Source: an uncultured Rivibacter sp. (GTDB lineage: Bacteria > Pseudomonadota > Gammaproteobacteria > Burkholderiales > Burkholderiaceae). Taken from it: a DNA stretch of 24,178 bases. The DNA lies in contig CAMLNA010000062.1 in the NCBI GenBank assembly GCA_946481025.1, positions 1 to 24,178 on the forward strand. The letters are read 5' to 3'. Shown here one piece after another: positions 1 to 7,515 of this stretch; position 1 is the first letter of the stretch; the number at the start of each line of letters is the position of its first letter. The position numbers and the translations under genes were made by a program. The notes beneath the pieces were generated by a model. It had not been told where the DNA came from and made no database searches. It saw only the letters and a list, made by a program, of their open reading frames with translations.

Positions 1-106
1 GGTGCACCTGCTGTGGGGGCTGTCGATGCTGCTCACGCTCATGCACTTCTGGTGGGGGCAGTTCTCGCTGGCGCGCGTGGCGGTGTGGCGCTTCGTGCTG
101 GAGTGA
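1..106 (+). CDS. C-terminal end of a membrane protein (partial, 5' end outside window)
   Basis: An open frame enters from the left edge (codons in phase with position 2) and stops at the TGA at 104-106. The visible 34 residues are strongly hydrophobic and Trp-rich (LLWGLSMLLTLMHFWWGQF), which looks like one transmembrane helix followed by a short arginine-containing tail ending FVLE. I do not recognise the family. The end falls soon after the helix, so the protein either finishes there normally or is truncated; this fragment cannot decide. The next gene starts 18 bases downstream on the same strand, so the two could be co-transcribed. Confidence 0.5.
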   Translation, partial: VHLLWGLSMLLTLMHFWWGQFSLARVAVWRFVLE

Positions 107-124
107 GTTAGCGTCGCGGGCCAT

Positions 125-2374
125 ATGCAAGACATGCGAGGCATGGTGGTGGCCCTGGTGACGGCGCTGTGGGGCGGCGTGTGGTGCGCGAGCGTGGCCG
201 CGGCCCCGGACGACCGCGACCTCGAGTCGCTGCTCGAGCGCATGACGCTCGAAGAAAAGGCCGGCCAGCTCAACCTGTACGCGCCCGCGAGCGGCGCGCT
301 GTCGAACCCCGCGCTGCACATCCGCAGCCTGGCCGAGCAGGAGGCCGACATTCGCGCCGGCCGCGTGACGGGGCTGTTCAACGGCGCCGGGCAGGCGGCC
401 AAGCGGCGGGCGCAGCAGCTGGCGGTGCATGAATCGCGGCTGGGCATCCCGCTGCTGTTCGCAGCCGACGTGGTCCATGGGTTTCGCACGGTGTTCCCGG
501 TGCCGCTGGCCGAGGCGGCGAGCTGGGACCCGGACCTCGCCGAGCGCACCGCGCGTGCCGCGGCGGTGGAGGCGGCCGCCGATGGCTTCCACTGGACCTT
601 CGCGCCGATGGTGGACATCGCCCGCGACGCCCGCTGGGGCCGCGGCGTGGAAGGCGCCGGCGAAGACGTGCTCCTGGCCCGCCGCCTGGCCCAGGCGCGC
701 GTGCGCGGCTTCCAGTCGCCCGAAAGCCGCGTCGCTGCCACCGCCAAGCATTTCGCCGCCTATGGCGCGGCCGACGGCGGGCTCGACTACAACAGCGCCG
801 ACCTGTCGCCGCGCACCCTGCACGAGGTGTACCTCCCGCCGTTTCTTGCCGCGGTGGAGGCCGGCGCGGCGGCGATGATGACCTCGTTCAACGACATCTC
901 GGGCATCCCGTCCAATGCCAACGGCCAACTGCTCACCGGCGTGCTGCGTGACGAATGGCGCTTCGACGGCGTGGTGGTGTCGGACTACACGGCCGACGAG
1001 GAACTCATCGCGCACGGCTTTGCGGCTGACGGGCGCGAAGCCGCGAAGCTGTCGTTCCTGGCCGGCGTGGACATGAGCATGCAAAGCGGCCTGTACCTGC
1101 AGCACCTGCCGGCCCTGGTGCAGGCCGGCGAGGTGCCCGTGGCGCGGCTCGACGAAGCCGTGCGCCGCGTGCTGCGCCTGAAGAAGCGGCTGGGCCTGTT
1201 CGAGCGGCCGTTTCGCGGGCTCGAGGCGGAGGAGCCGGCCGCATGGCCCGGGCACCGCGCGCTCGCACGCGAGGCCGCTCGCAAGTCGATGGTGATGCTG
1301 CGCAACGAAGGCGGGCTGCTGCCCTTGCCCAAGGCCGGCCGGCGCATCGCATTGATCGGCCCGTTTGCCGGCGACGAAGCCGACGGCCGCAACGCGGCCG
1401 ACCTCTTCGGGCCCTGGACGCTGTTCCCTGCCGCGGACGCGCCGGTGAGCCTGGCGCAGGGCCTGCGCGCCGCGCTTGCCGACCCCACCCTGCTGACGGT
1501 GGTGAAGGGCGCGGGCGTGAACGAGCCGGTGCGCGGCGGCGTCGCCGCGGCCGCGGCCGCCGCGCGCCGGGCCGACGTGGTGCTGCTCGCGTTGGGTGAA
1601 AGCGCGCAGATGTCCGGCGAAGCGCGCTCGCGCACGAGCATCACGCTGCCTGCAGCGCAGCAGGCGCTGGCCGAAGCGGTGGCCGCCACCGGCAAGCCCA
1701 CGATCGTGCTGCTGCGCAACGGCCGCGCGCTGGCGCTCGAAGGCGCGGTGCGCCACGCGCATGCCCTCCTCGTGACCTGGTTCCTTGGCGTGGAGACCGG
1801 CCATGCGGTGGCCGACGTGCTGTTCGGCGATGCAAGCCCCTCGGGCCGGCTGCCCGTGAGCTTTCCGCAGGCGGCGGGGCAGGTGCCGTACCACTATGCC
1901 CACCGGCGCACCGGGCGGCCGCTGCCGCCCCAGGACCCGGCCTCCGACTTCAAGGCCCGCTACATCGACGCGACCCATGAAGCGCTGTACCCGTTCGGCC
2001 ACGGCCTCACCTACGGCCGCTTCCACTACGAGGCCCTGCAGCTGAGCCACGCGCGGCTGCCGTGGGGCGGCACGCTGCTGGTGAAGGCGCGCGTCACCAA
2101 CCGCGGGTTGCGCGAAGCGGAAGAGACCGTGCAGCTGTATGTGCACGACCGCGTGGCCAGCGTCGTGCGGCCGGTGCGCGAGCTGAAGGACTTTCGCAAG
2201 CTGCGGCTCGCGCCGGGCGCCTCGGCCGAGGTCGAGTTCACGTTGCGGGCGGCCGACCTCGCCTTCGTCGGCCGCGACCTGCAGCCCACCGTCGAGCCGG
2301 GCCTCTTCGACGTGTGGGTGGCGCCTTCCGCCACGCAGGGGCTGCAGGCGAGCTTCGAGCTCGCCGCGCCGTGA
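125..2374 (+). CDS. bglX: Glycoside hydrolase family 3 beta-glucosidase, exported (BglX-like)
   Basis: Predicted to hydrolyse terminal beta-linked glucose from oligosaccharides in the periplasm. The 749 residues are close to the length of E. coli BglX. A signal peptide covers about residues 1-27, with an Ala-rich cleavage region (ASVAAAP). The GH3 TIM-barrel domain follows (about 35-370), with the conserved Lys-His pair at K208-H209 and the VVSDY motif whose Asp287 aligns with the GH3 nucleophile. Next are the alpha/beta sandwich domain (about 390-600) and a C-terminal fibronectin-III-like domain (about 650-735, with ETVQLYVHD and PVRELKDFRKL). No convincing ribosome site precedes the ATG at 125; ATGs at 134 and 143 would also leave a usable signal peptide. 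The substrate could be another beta-glycoside such as a xyloside; the family is secure, the sugar is not. Confidence 0.93.
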   Translation: MQDMRGMVVALVTALWGGVWCASVAAAPDDRDLESLLERMTLEEKAGQLNLYAPASGALSNPALHIRSLAEQEADIRAGRVTGLFNGAGQAAKRRAQQLAVHESRLGIPLLFAADVVHGFRTVFPVPLAEAASWDPDLAERTARAAAVEAAADGFHWTFAPMVDIARDARWGRGVEGAGEDVLLARRLAQARVRGFQSPESRVAATAKHFAAYGAADGGLDYNSADLSPRTLHEVYLPPFLAAVEAGAAAMMTSFNDISGIPSNANGQLLTGVLRDEWRFDGVVVSDYTADEELIAHGFAADGREAAKLSFLAGVDMSMQSGLYLQHLPALVQAGEVPVARLDEAVRRVLRLKKRLGLFERPFRGLEAEEPAAWPGHRALAREAARKSMVMLRNEGGLLPLPKAGRRIALIGPFAGDEADGRNAADLFGPWTLFPAADAPVSLAQGLRAALADPTLLTVVKGAGVNEPVRGGVAAAAAAARRADVVLLALGESAQMSGEARSRTSITLPAAQQALAEAVAATGKPTIVLLRNGRALALEGAVRHAHALLVTWFLGVETGHAVADVLFGDASPSGRLPVSFPQAAGQVPYHYAHRRTGRPLPPQDPASDFKARYIDATHEALYPFGHGLTYGRFHYEALQLSHARLPWGGTLLVKARVTNRGLREAEETVQLYVHDRVASVVRPVRELKDFRKLRLAPGASAEVEFTLRAADLAFVGRDLQPTVEPGLFDVWVAPSATQGLQASFELAAP

Positions 2375-2435
2375 TTGGCCCCACGCTGAAGGGCTCATCC
2401 ATGAATGGAAGAATCGCGGCTTTTTGCCTGCTGCG

Positions 2436-3587
2436 ATGAGCACCGCCTCCCGACGAGCCCCTTTGCAGTCCCTGGCCGACTGGCTGCGTGCCTTCCGCCC
2501 CGCGCCGATGGCGGTGAACGCCCAGGAGCGCTGGCGCGTCGTGTGCGGGGCGGGCCTGGGCATCCTGTTCACCGCGGCGCTGTGCCACGTGGCGGGCGCC
2601 GGCTGGTCCGCGCTGCCCTGGCTCGTGGCACCCATGGGCGCCAGCGCCGTGCTGGTGTTCGGCGTGCCGGCCAGCCCGCTGGCGCAGCCCTGGGCCGTGG
2701 TGGGCGGCAACACGGTCTCGGCCCTGGTGGGCATTGCCTGCGTGCGTTGGGTGGCGCCACCCGAACTGGCCGCCGCGCTGGCGGTGGCACTGGCTGTCGG
2801 CGTGATGTTCGCGCTGCGTTGCCTGCACCCGCCCGGCGGTGCCGCGGCCCTGCTGGTGGTGATGGCCGGCGTGTCGGACTTCCGGTTCGCGCTGTTCCCG
2901 GTGCTGCTCAACTCGCTGCTGCTGGTGGCCGCCGGCGTGGCCTACAACAACGCGACGCGGCGGCGCTACCCGCATGCGCAGGGGGCCAGCGCGGCGGCAA
3001 AGCCCGAACGCACGCTGGTGAGCGAGGCCGATCTCGACGCGGTGCTGGCCCGCTACAACCAGGTGCTCGACGTGCCGCGCGACGACCTGCGTGCGCTGCT
3101 CGAGGAAGCCGAGCTGCGGGCCTACCGGCGCCGGCTGGGCGAGATCCGCTGCGAGGACATCATGTCGCGCGACCTCGCCACGGTGGAATACGGCACCCCG
3201 CTGCAGGATGCCTGGGCCCTGCTGCGCGAGCGGCGCATCAAGGCGCTGCCGGTGGTCGACACGGTGCGGCGGGTGGTGGGCATCGTGACCCTGGCCGACT
3301 TCATGCGCGAGGCGCAGCTCGACCTGCACGAGGGCTTCGAGGACAGGCTGCGCCGGTTGATCCGCTGGACCCGCGCCACGCATTCGTCCAAGCCCGAGGT
3401 GGTGGGCCAGATCATGACGCGCCAGGTGCGCGTGGCCAGCGCCGACCGCCACATCGCCGAACTGGTGCCGCTGTTCTCGGACACCGGGCACCACCACATC
3501 CCCATCATCGACGCCGAGCGCAGGCTGGCGGGGATCATCACCCAGTCGGACCTGGTGAAGGCGCTGACGCGGGTGGGAGCCGATTGA
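2436..3587 (+). CDS. HPP-domain membrane protein with C-terminal tandem CBS domains
   Basis: An integral membrane protein of the HPP family fused to a cytoplasmic CBS pair. The N-terminal half (to about residue 180) has four or more hydrophobic helices and the family signature LHPPGGAAAL. A charged linker follows, then two CBS modules: the first starts near EDIMSRDLATVEYGTPLQD and the second near GQIMTRQVRVASADRHIAE. CBS pairs usually bind adenine nucleotides and gate the attached domain. HPP proteins have been linked to transport (nitrite in plants and cyanobacteria), but the substrate here is unknown. Start choice: the ATG at 2436 gives MSTASR but lacks a ribosome site. An in-frame TTG at 2424 lies 10-12 bases behind GGAAGA (2408-2413) and could be the true start. 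The gene lies 61 bases after the glucosidase with no visible terminator between. Confidence 0.88.
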   Translation: MSTASRRAPLQSLADWLRAFRPAPMAVNAQERWRVVCGAGLGILFTAALCHVAGAGWSALPWLVAPMGASAVLVFGVPASPLAQPWAVVGGNTVSALVGIACVRWVAPPELAAALAVALAVGVMFALRCLHPPGGAAALLVVMAGVSDFRFALFPVLLNSLLLVAAGVAYNNATRRRYPHAQGASAAAKPERTLVSEADLDAVLARYNQVLDVPRDDLRALLEEAELRAYRRRLGEIRCEDIMSRDLATVEYGTPLQDAWALLRERRIKALPVVDTVRRVVGIVTLADFMREAQLDLHEGFEDRLRRLIRWTRATHSSKPEVVGQIMTRQVRVASADRHIAELVPLFSDTGHHHIPIIDAERRLAGIITQSDLVKALTRVGAD

Positions 3588-3630
3588 GGCCCTGAGAGCC
3601 GGGCCCGTCGAGGGCGCGGCGATCGGCGCG

Positions 3631-3706
3631 GCAGCCGCGGAACCGGCTTCGCCGGGCCGCTGGCTGCGCCCCCTTGAGGGGGAGCGCCGCAGGCGCTACG
3701 GGGGTG
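3631..3706. repeat. Structured intergenic element with three hairpins, probable bidirectional terminator
   Basis: Between the converging HPP-CBS and serA genes lie three consecutive dyads. GCAGCC (3631-3636) pairs with GGCTGC (3662-3667) and encloses CCGGC-TTC-GCCGG (3643-3655). CCCCC-TTGA-GGGGG spans 3669-3682. AGCGCC-GCA-GGCGCT spans 3683-3697. From memory, the CCCCCTTGAGGGGG plus GCAGGCGCTACGGGGGTGG arrangement recurs at gene ends in Comamonadaceae-type genomes, which is why I call it a repeat; no second copy occurs in this window. Its place between two stop codons fits a terminator, although there is no clear T-tract. Confidence 0.5.
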
Positions 3707-3707
3707 G

Positions 3708-4940
3708 TCAATAGAGGATCCGGCAGCGGATGGTGCCGGGCACCGCGCACAGCTCCTCGAGCGCCACCTGGCTCGCGGTGCTGTCCACGTCGATCACCAC
3801 GTAGCCCACCTCCTCGTTCGTGCGCAGGTACTGCGACGCGATGTTGATGCCGGCCGCCGAGAAGCGCTCGTTCACCCGTGCCATGACGCCCGGCACGTTC
3901 TCGTGGATGTGCAGCAGGCGGCAGCGGCCGGTGTGCTCGGGCAGGGCCACTTCGGGAAAGTTGACCGCCGACACGGTGGAGCCGTTGTTGCTGTAGCGGA
4001 TGAGCTTGGCCACCACCTCGCGGCCGATGTTGGCCTGCGCCTCGGCGGTGGAGCCGCCGATGTGCGGCGTGAGCAGCACGTTGTCGAAGCGCACCAGCGG
4101 CGACTCGAAGGCCGAGTCGTTGCCCTGGGGCTCGACGGGAAACACGTCGATGGCGGCGCCCGCCAGATGCTTGTCTTCCAGCGCCCGGGTGAGGGCGTCG
4201 ATATCGACCACCGTGCCGCGCGACGCGTTGATCAGGTGGCTGCCCGGCTTCATGAGCGCGAGCTGTTCGGCGCCGATCATGTCCTGCGTCTGCGGCGTCT
4301 CGGGCACGTGCAGGCTCACCACGTCGGCCGCCTGCAGCAGCTCCTTCAGCGACGCGAGCTGGCGCGCATTGCCCAGCGGCAGCTTGGCCTCCACGTCGTG
4401 GAACACCACCTGCATGCCCAGCTGCTCGGCCAGCACGCCGATCTGCGTGCCGATGTGGCCGTAGCCCACGATGCCCAGCGTCTTGCCGCGCACTTCAAAC
4501 GAGCCCGCCGCGCTCTTGACCCAGCCGCCGCGATGCAGCACGGCGTTCTTGTGCGGGATGCCGCGCATCAGCATGATGATCTCGGCCAGCACCAGCTCGG
4601 CCACGCTGCGGGTGTTGGAAAACGGCGCATTGAACACGGGGATGCCGCGGCGCATCGCGGTGCCCAGGTCGATCTGGTTGGTGCCGATGCAGAACGCGCC
4701 GATCGCGGTGAGCTTGGGCGCGGCGGCCAGCACCTGGGCGGTGAGGTGGGTGCGCGAGCGGATGCCGACGAAATGCGCATCAGCCAGCACGCTGGCGAGT
4801 TCGTCACCGGCCAGGGCCTTGGGCGAGGTGACGACGTTGGTGTAGCCGTCGTTCTGCAAGGCATCGACCGCGGTGGGGTGGATGCCCTCGAGCAGGACGA
4901 ACTTGAGCTTTTCCTTGGGGTGTGAGAGTCGGGTGGTCAT
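3708..4940 (-). CDS. serA: D-3-phosphoglycerate dehydrogenase (with C-terminal ACT domain)
   Basis: Catalyses the NAD-dependent oxidation of 3-phosphoglycerate, the committed step of serine synthesis, in the cytoplasm. The start at 4940 (MTTRLSHPKE) gives exactly 410 residues, the length of E. coli SerA; a longer in-frame reading exists but would add an unrelated N-terminus. The nucleotide-binding fold carries VGYGHIG (158-164), and the catalytic residues are Arg241 (NASRGTVVD), Glu270 (PVEPQG) and His293 (LTPHIGGS). The ACT domain (about 338-410) keeps the residues that bind serine in the E. coli enzyme: His346 and Asn348 in HIHEN, and Asn366 in GINIAS. Feedback inhibition by serine is therefore likely. 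The next gene upstream on this strand ends 70 bases before this start, so co-transcription is possible but unproven. Confidence 0.97.
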   Translation of the reverse strand: MTTRLSHPKEKLKFVLLEGIHPTAVDALQNDGYTNVVTSPKALAGDELASVLADAHFVGIRSRTHLTAQVLAAAPKLTAIGAFCIGTNQIDLGTAMRRGIPVFNAPFSNTRSVAELVLAEIIMLMRGIPHKNAVLHRGGWVKSAAGSFEVRGKTLGIVGYGHIGTQIGVLAEQLGMQVVFHDVEAKLPLGNARQLASLKELLQAADVVSLHVPETPQTQDMIGAEQLALMKPGSHLINASRGTVVDIDALTRALEDKHLAGAAIDVFPVEPQGNDSAFESPLVRFDNVLLTPHIGGSTAEAQANIGREVVAKLIRYSNNGSTVSAVNFPEVALPEHTGRCRLLHIHENVPGVMARVNERFSAAGINIASQYLRTNEEVGYVVIDVDSTASQVALEELCAVPGTIRCRILY

Positions 4941-5010
4941 GCGGCGACTGTAGACAGGCTTCGATTTCAGGTCACCGCGCGGGGGCAAGCGGTGTTGGTC
5001 CAGCGCGCGA

Positions 5011-5523
5011 TCACGACCGCTCGAACAAGGTATCGATCTGCTCGCTTTCCGAGCCCTCGGCCCTCGCACCCAGCTGCTGTGCCGAAGCCGGCGTTGCGTC
5101 CTGTGCCTCGTGCACCTGCCGCACCCGCCGGCGGCGCCAGCCCTCGAAGTCGCTCGAGAAGCGGTCGCGGCGCCAGGCGTCGTAGTCCTCGTCCAGGCGG
5201 CTCATGTACGCCTCGCGCCAGCGGCGGTAGTGGTGCCGCTCGTCATCGTGTTCGCCGCCGCGGCGGGCTTCGGGGAAGTTCATGCGCAGCCGGGCCTCGT
5301 CTTCCTCGTCCGCATAGGCACGTGTGTCGGGCCACGGGCCCAGCGCATGGACCATGCGGTCCTCGCGCCAGTCCCGCGGCATGTCGGTGTCGAAGGCGGC
5401 GGCCGCGTCGCGATCGGCGCGCGGCGTGTCGTTGTCGCGCCGGGGGTCTTCCCAGGCGCTGGACTCGAGGTCGTGGCGGCCGCGGCGCCAGGCGGCGTAG
5501 GCCTGCATTTCGTGTGCGTCCAT
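5011..5523 (-). CDS. Hypothetical Trp/Arg-rich charged repeat protein
   Basis: A 170-residue, highly charged protein of no family I can name. It contains a 15-residue repeat of form YxxWRxxxxS: Y99-D113 and Y114-G128 are adjacent copies (YRRWREAYMSRLDED, then YDAWRRDRFSSDFEG), followed by another Trp-Arg block at W129. A third copy starts at Y9 (YAAWRRGRHDLESSA). The middle is rich in Asp, Glu and Arg and probably disordered. There is no signal peptide or membrane helix. The start at 5523 is supported by AAAGGA about 9 bases upstream; longer in-frame starts at 5541 (ATG) and 5556 (GTG) lack such a site. The gene diverges from the exonuclease gene across a 71-base spacer holding a dyad. The repeats suggest a binding or structural role, which is only a guess. 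Confidence 0.75.
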   Translation of the reverse strand: MDAHEMQAYAAWRRGRHDLESSAWEDPRRDNDTPRADRDAAAAFDTDMPRDWREDRMVHALGPWPDTRAYADEEDEARLRMNFPEARRGGEHDDERHHYRRWREAYMSRLDEDYDAWRRDRFSSDFEGWRRRRVRQVHEAQDATPASAQQLGARAEGSESEQIDTLFERS

Positions 5524-5533
5524 GGCGGGTCCT

Positions 5534-5562
5534 TTCTTCATGAGCGCTGTGCTCACGAAGAA
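5534..5562. promoter_or_regulatory. 12-bp inverted repeat between divergent genes
   Basis: TTCTTCATGAGC (5534-5545) and GCTCACGAAGAA (5551-5562) are complementary at 11 of 12 positions around a 5-base loop. The dyad lies between the start of the Trp/Arg-rich protein gene (5523, - strand) and the exonuclease start (5595, + strand). In the - strand transcript the GAAGAA arm abuts the AAAGGA ribosome site. It could be an operator for both genes or an RNA hairpin that hides the ribosome site. Confidence 0.4.
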
Positions 5563-5594
5563 GCGGCAAGGGGCATGCCGGACAATCCGCCGCG

Positions 5595-6308
5595 ATGCAG
5601 CCCGACACGCCCTCCGAAACCATTGCCGTCATCGACTTCGAAACCACTGGCATGTCGCCGCGCATGGGCGCCCGCGCCACCGAAGTGGCCATCGTGCTGG
5701 TGCGCGAGGGGCGGATCGTCGACCGCTACCAGAGCCTCATGCGCACCGGCGCCTGGGTGCCGCCGTTCATCGAGCGGCTCACCGGCATCAGCAACGCCAT
5801 GCTCGACGACGCGCCGCCGGCCGACCGGGTGATGCGCGAGGCGGCCGGGTTCGTCGGCACGCACCCGTTGGTGGCGCACAACGCGGCCTTCGACCGCGGT
5901 TTCTGGCAGGCCGAGCTGCAGCACTGCGGCTGCGAGGCACCGCACCCGGCCGAGCCGGCCTTCGCCTGCACGCTGCTGCTCGCCCGCCGGCTGTACGACG
6001 AGGCGCCCAACCACAAGCTCGGCACGCTGGCCGACTTCCACGGACTGCCGCGCTCCGGCCGCGCCCACCGCGCGCTGGCCGACGCCGAAGTGACGGCGCA
6101 CCTCCTGCTGCGCATGCAGCGCGACGTGGAGCGCCGCTTCGCCGACGACCTGCCGCCGAGCGGTGTGACCCACGGCCTGCTTGCTGCACTGCAGCGCGCG
6201 CCCCGCGGCGGATTGGGCAAATGTGTGGCGCGTTATGCACGCCCGGACGCCGGCCGGGCACCGCTGGGCGCCCGCAGCGGCGCGCCCATCGGAGCCGCCG
6301 GCTCCTGA
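5595..6308 (+). CDS. DEDDh 3'-5' exonuclease (DnaQ/epsilon-like, stand-alone)
   Basis: Predicted to remove nucleotides from DNA or RNA 3' ends in the cytoplasm by two-metal catalysis. All exonuclease motifs are present: ExoI has Asp14 and Glu16 (DFETTG), ExoII has Asp100 (HNAAFDRGF), and ExoIII has His158 and Asp163 (HRALADAEV), which makes it a DEDDh enzyme. At 237 residues it is the size of DnaQ, but it lacks a recognisable polymerase-binding tail. Its end (after about 190) is Gly/Ala/Arg-rich and probably disordered. Such stand-alone copies are often annotated as Pol III epsilon, yet they commonly coexist with a separate dnaQ, so I leave the symbol blank. No strong ribosome site is seen. 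The gene diverges from the upstream Trp/Arg-rich protein gene. Confidence 0.9.
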   Translation: MQPDTPSETIAVIDFETTGMSPRMGARATEVAIVLVREGRIVDRYQSLMRTGAWVPPFIERLTGISNAMLDDAPPADRVMREAAGFVGTHPLVAHNAAFDRGFWQAELQHCGCEAPHPAEPAFACTLLLARRLYDEAPNHKLGTLADFHGLPRSGRAHRALADAEVTAHLLLRMQRDVERRFADDLPPSGVTHGLLAALQRAPRGGLGKCVARYARPDAGRAPLGARSGAPIGAAGS

Positions 6309-6369
6309 GTCCCCAACACAGGGCGCCGGCGCGCCACAATGGGCGGCGGAAGTTCGTGCCCACCCCCTC

Positions 6370-7488
6370 ATGCCTGCCTCCAACGTACCGACCAAGACGG
6401 CGCTCGGCCAGGACGAGTTGCGTCTGCGCAAGCACGGGCTGGGGCAGCGGTACCGCACCATCCTGTTGCTGATCGACGGCCGGCGGCCGTTGGCGGAGGT
6501 GCTGAGCCTGGCCCAGCAGGCCGGCTCGCAGACGAGCCATTTCGAGGAGCTGGTGCGCCTGGGCATGGTGGAGATGCCGGCCGATGCGGCGGCACCGGAG
6601 CCGGTGATCACCGAGCCGGGCGCTCTCGACGTCCTGAGGGTCACCGACGTGGAGGTCAGGGTGCCGGCGCCGGTGCCCGTGCCCACGCCCGCACCGACAC
6701 CCGAGCCGCTGCCCATGGTGGAGCCCGCCGCCGTGGCGGTGCAAGCCCCGCCCCCCGTGCTCACCCCTCCCGACGCTGCGCCCCGGGCGCGCGCGCCGGC
6801 ACCAAAGGAAGCCGCGCCAGCGCCCGTCCGCCCCAAGCCGCAGCCGGAGCCGGTGGCCGAGCCGGACCTGCTGTCTTCGAGCCGGGTGGAGGCGCTCGCC
6901 CAGCTGGTGGGCTCGGTCAGCACGCCGCGAACCCAGTCGACCGGTGCGCGCAAGGCCCCTGCTGCAGCCGCCAGGCAGCCGCCCGCGCCCGTTGCGGCGG
7001 CCAAGGCCGCGGCGACGGTGAAGGTGACCCAGCCGGTGTCGCCTCCGCCGCCGCCCGCCAAGCCGAAAGCCAGGCGCGCCGCGCCGGCCGCACCCGCGCC
7101 GGCCAAGGCCAAGATCGCCGCTTCGCGCACGCCAAAGCCGGCGCCACCGCCCGTGCCTGCGGCACCTGCCCCCGGGCCGACCGAAAGTCCCGAAGATCAA
7201 TTGATCGGTCAGGTGCGCGAGCTGCTGCGGCAGACGCTGCACTACGACCCGCCCTCGTTCGGCTCCAAGCTCTACAGCCGCGTGAGCAACGCTTCCACGG
7301 TGCAGGAATTGGTCGACCTGGCCTGGGAATTCGAGCGCCAGCCCAACCACCCGCGCCGCTCGCGGGCCGGCATGTGGACGCTGCAGCATGCCCGCGACCT
7401 GCTCGGGCTCGGCAACACGCTGGTGCAGGAAAGCTGGGAACAGGACGTCTGGGAAGACACCCGCCCGCCGGCCGAAGGCAAGGGCTGA
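6370..7488 (+). CDS. Uncharacterised Pro/Ala-rich protein with conserved-looking ends
   Basis: A 372-residue protein of unrecognised family. Residues 1-70 look like a compact helical or winged-helix fold (YRTILLLIDGRRPLAEVLSL, then FEELVRLGMVEM), a layout seen in small DNA- or protein-binding modules. Residues about 75-275 are a long linker of Pro, Ala, Val and Lys, rising in Lys towards the end. Residues about 280-355 are again ordered and mostly helical (QLIGQVRELLRQTLHYD, ELVDLAWEFERQP). There is no signal peptide or membrane helix, so it is probably cytoplasmic. The ATG at 6370 is the first start that fits a folded N-terminus; no good ribosome site precedes it. It follows the exonuclease by 61 bases on the same strand. 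Low-complexity composition makes similarity searches with the linker unreliable. Confidence 0.75.
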   Translation: MPASNVPTKTALGQDELRLRKHGLGQRYRTILLLIDGRRPLAEVLSLAQQAGSQTSHFEELVRLGMVEMPADAAAPEPVITEPGALDVLRVTDVEVRVPAPVPVPTPAPTPEPLPMVEPAAVAVQAPPPVLTPPDAAPRARAPAPKEAAPAPVRPKPQPEPVAEPDLLSSSRVEALAQLVGSVSTPRTQSTGARKAPAAAARQPPAPVAAAKAAATVKVTQPVSPPPPPAKPKARRAAPAAPAPAKAKIAASRTPKPAPPPVPAAPAPGPTESPEDQLIGQVRELLRQTLHYDPPSFGSKLYSRVSNASTVQELVDLAWEFERQPNHPRRSRAGMWTLQHARDLLGLGNTLVQESWEQDVWEDTRPPAEGKG

Positions 7489-7497
7489 GGGCCGCAG

Positions 7498-7513
7498 CGC
7501 GCGCGTGCGCGCG
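7498..7513. terminator. GC hairpin between convergent genes
   Basis: CGCGCG (7498-7503), loop CGTG, CGCGCG (7508-7513), followed by TTT on the + strand. It sits between the stop codons of the Pro/Ala-rich gene and N-formylglutamate amidohydrolase, so it could terminate the + strand transcript. The T-run is only three bases, so termination is inferred. Confidence 0.45.
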
Positions 7514-7515
7514 TT

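Noticed and set aside
2238..3497. A 419-residue frame opposite the HPP-CBS gene
   Set aside because: It is a low-complexity His/Gln/Gly shadow; the + strand has the HPP signature and CBS motifs.
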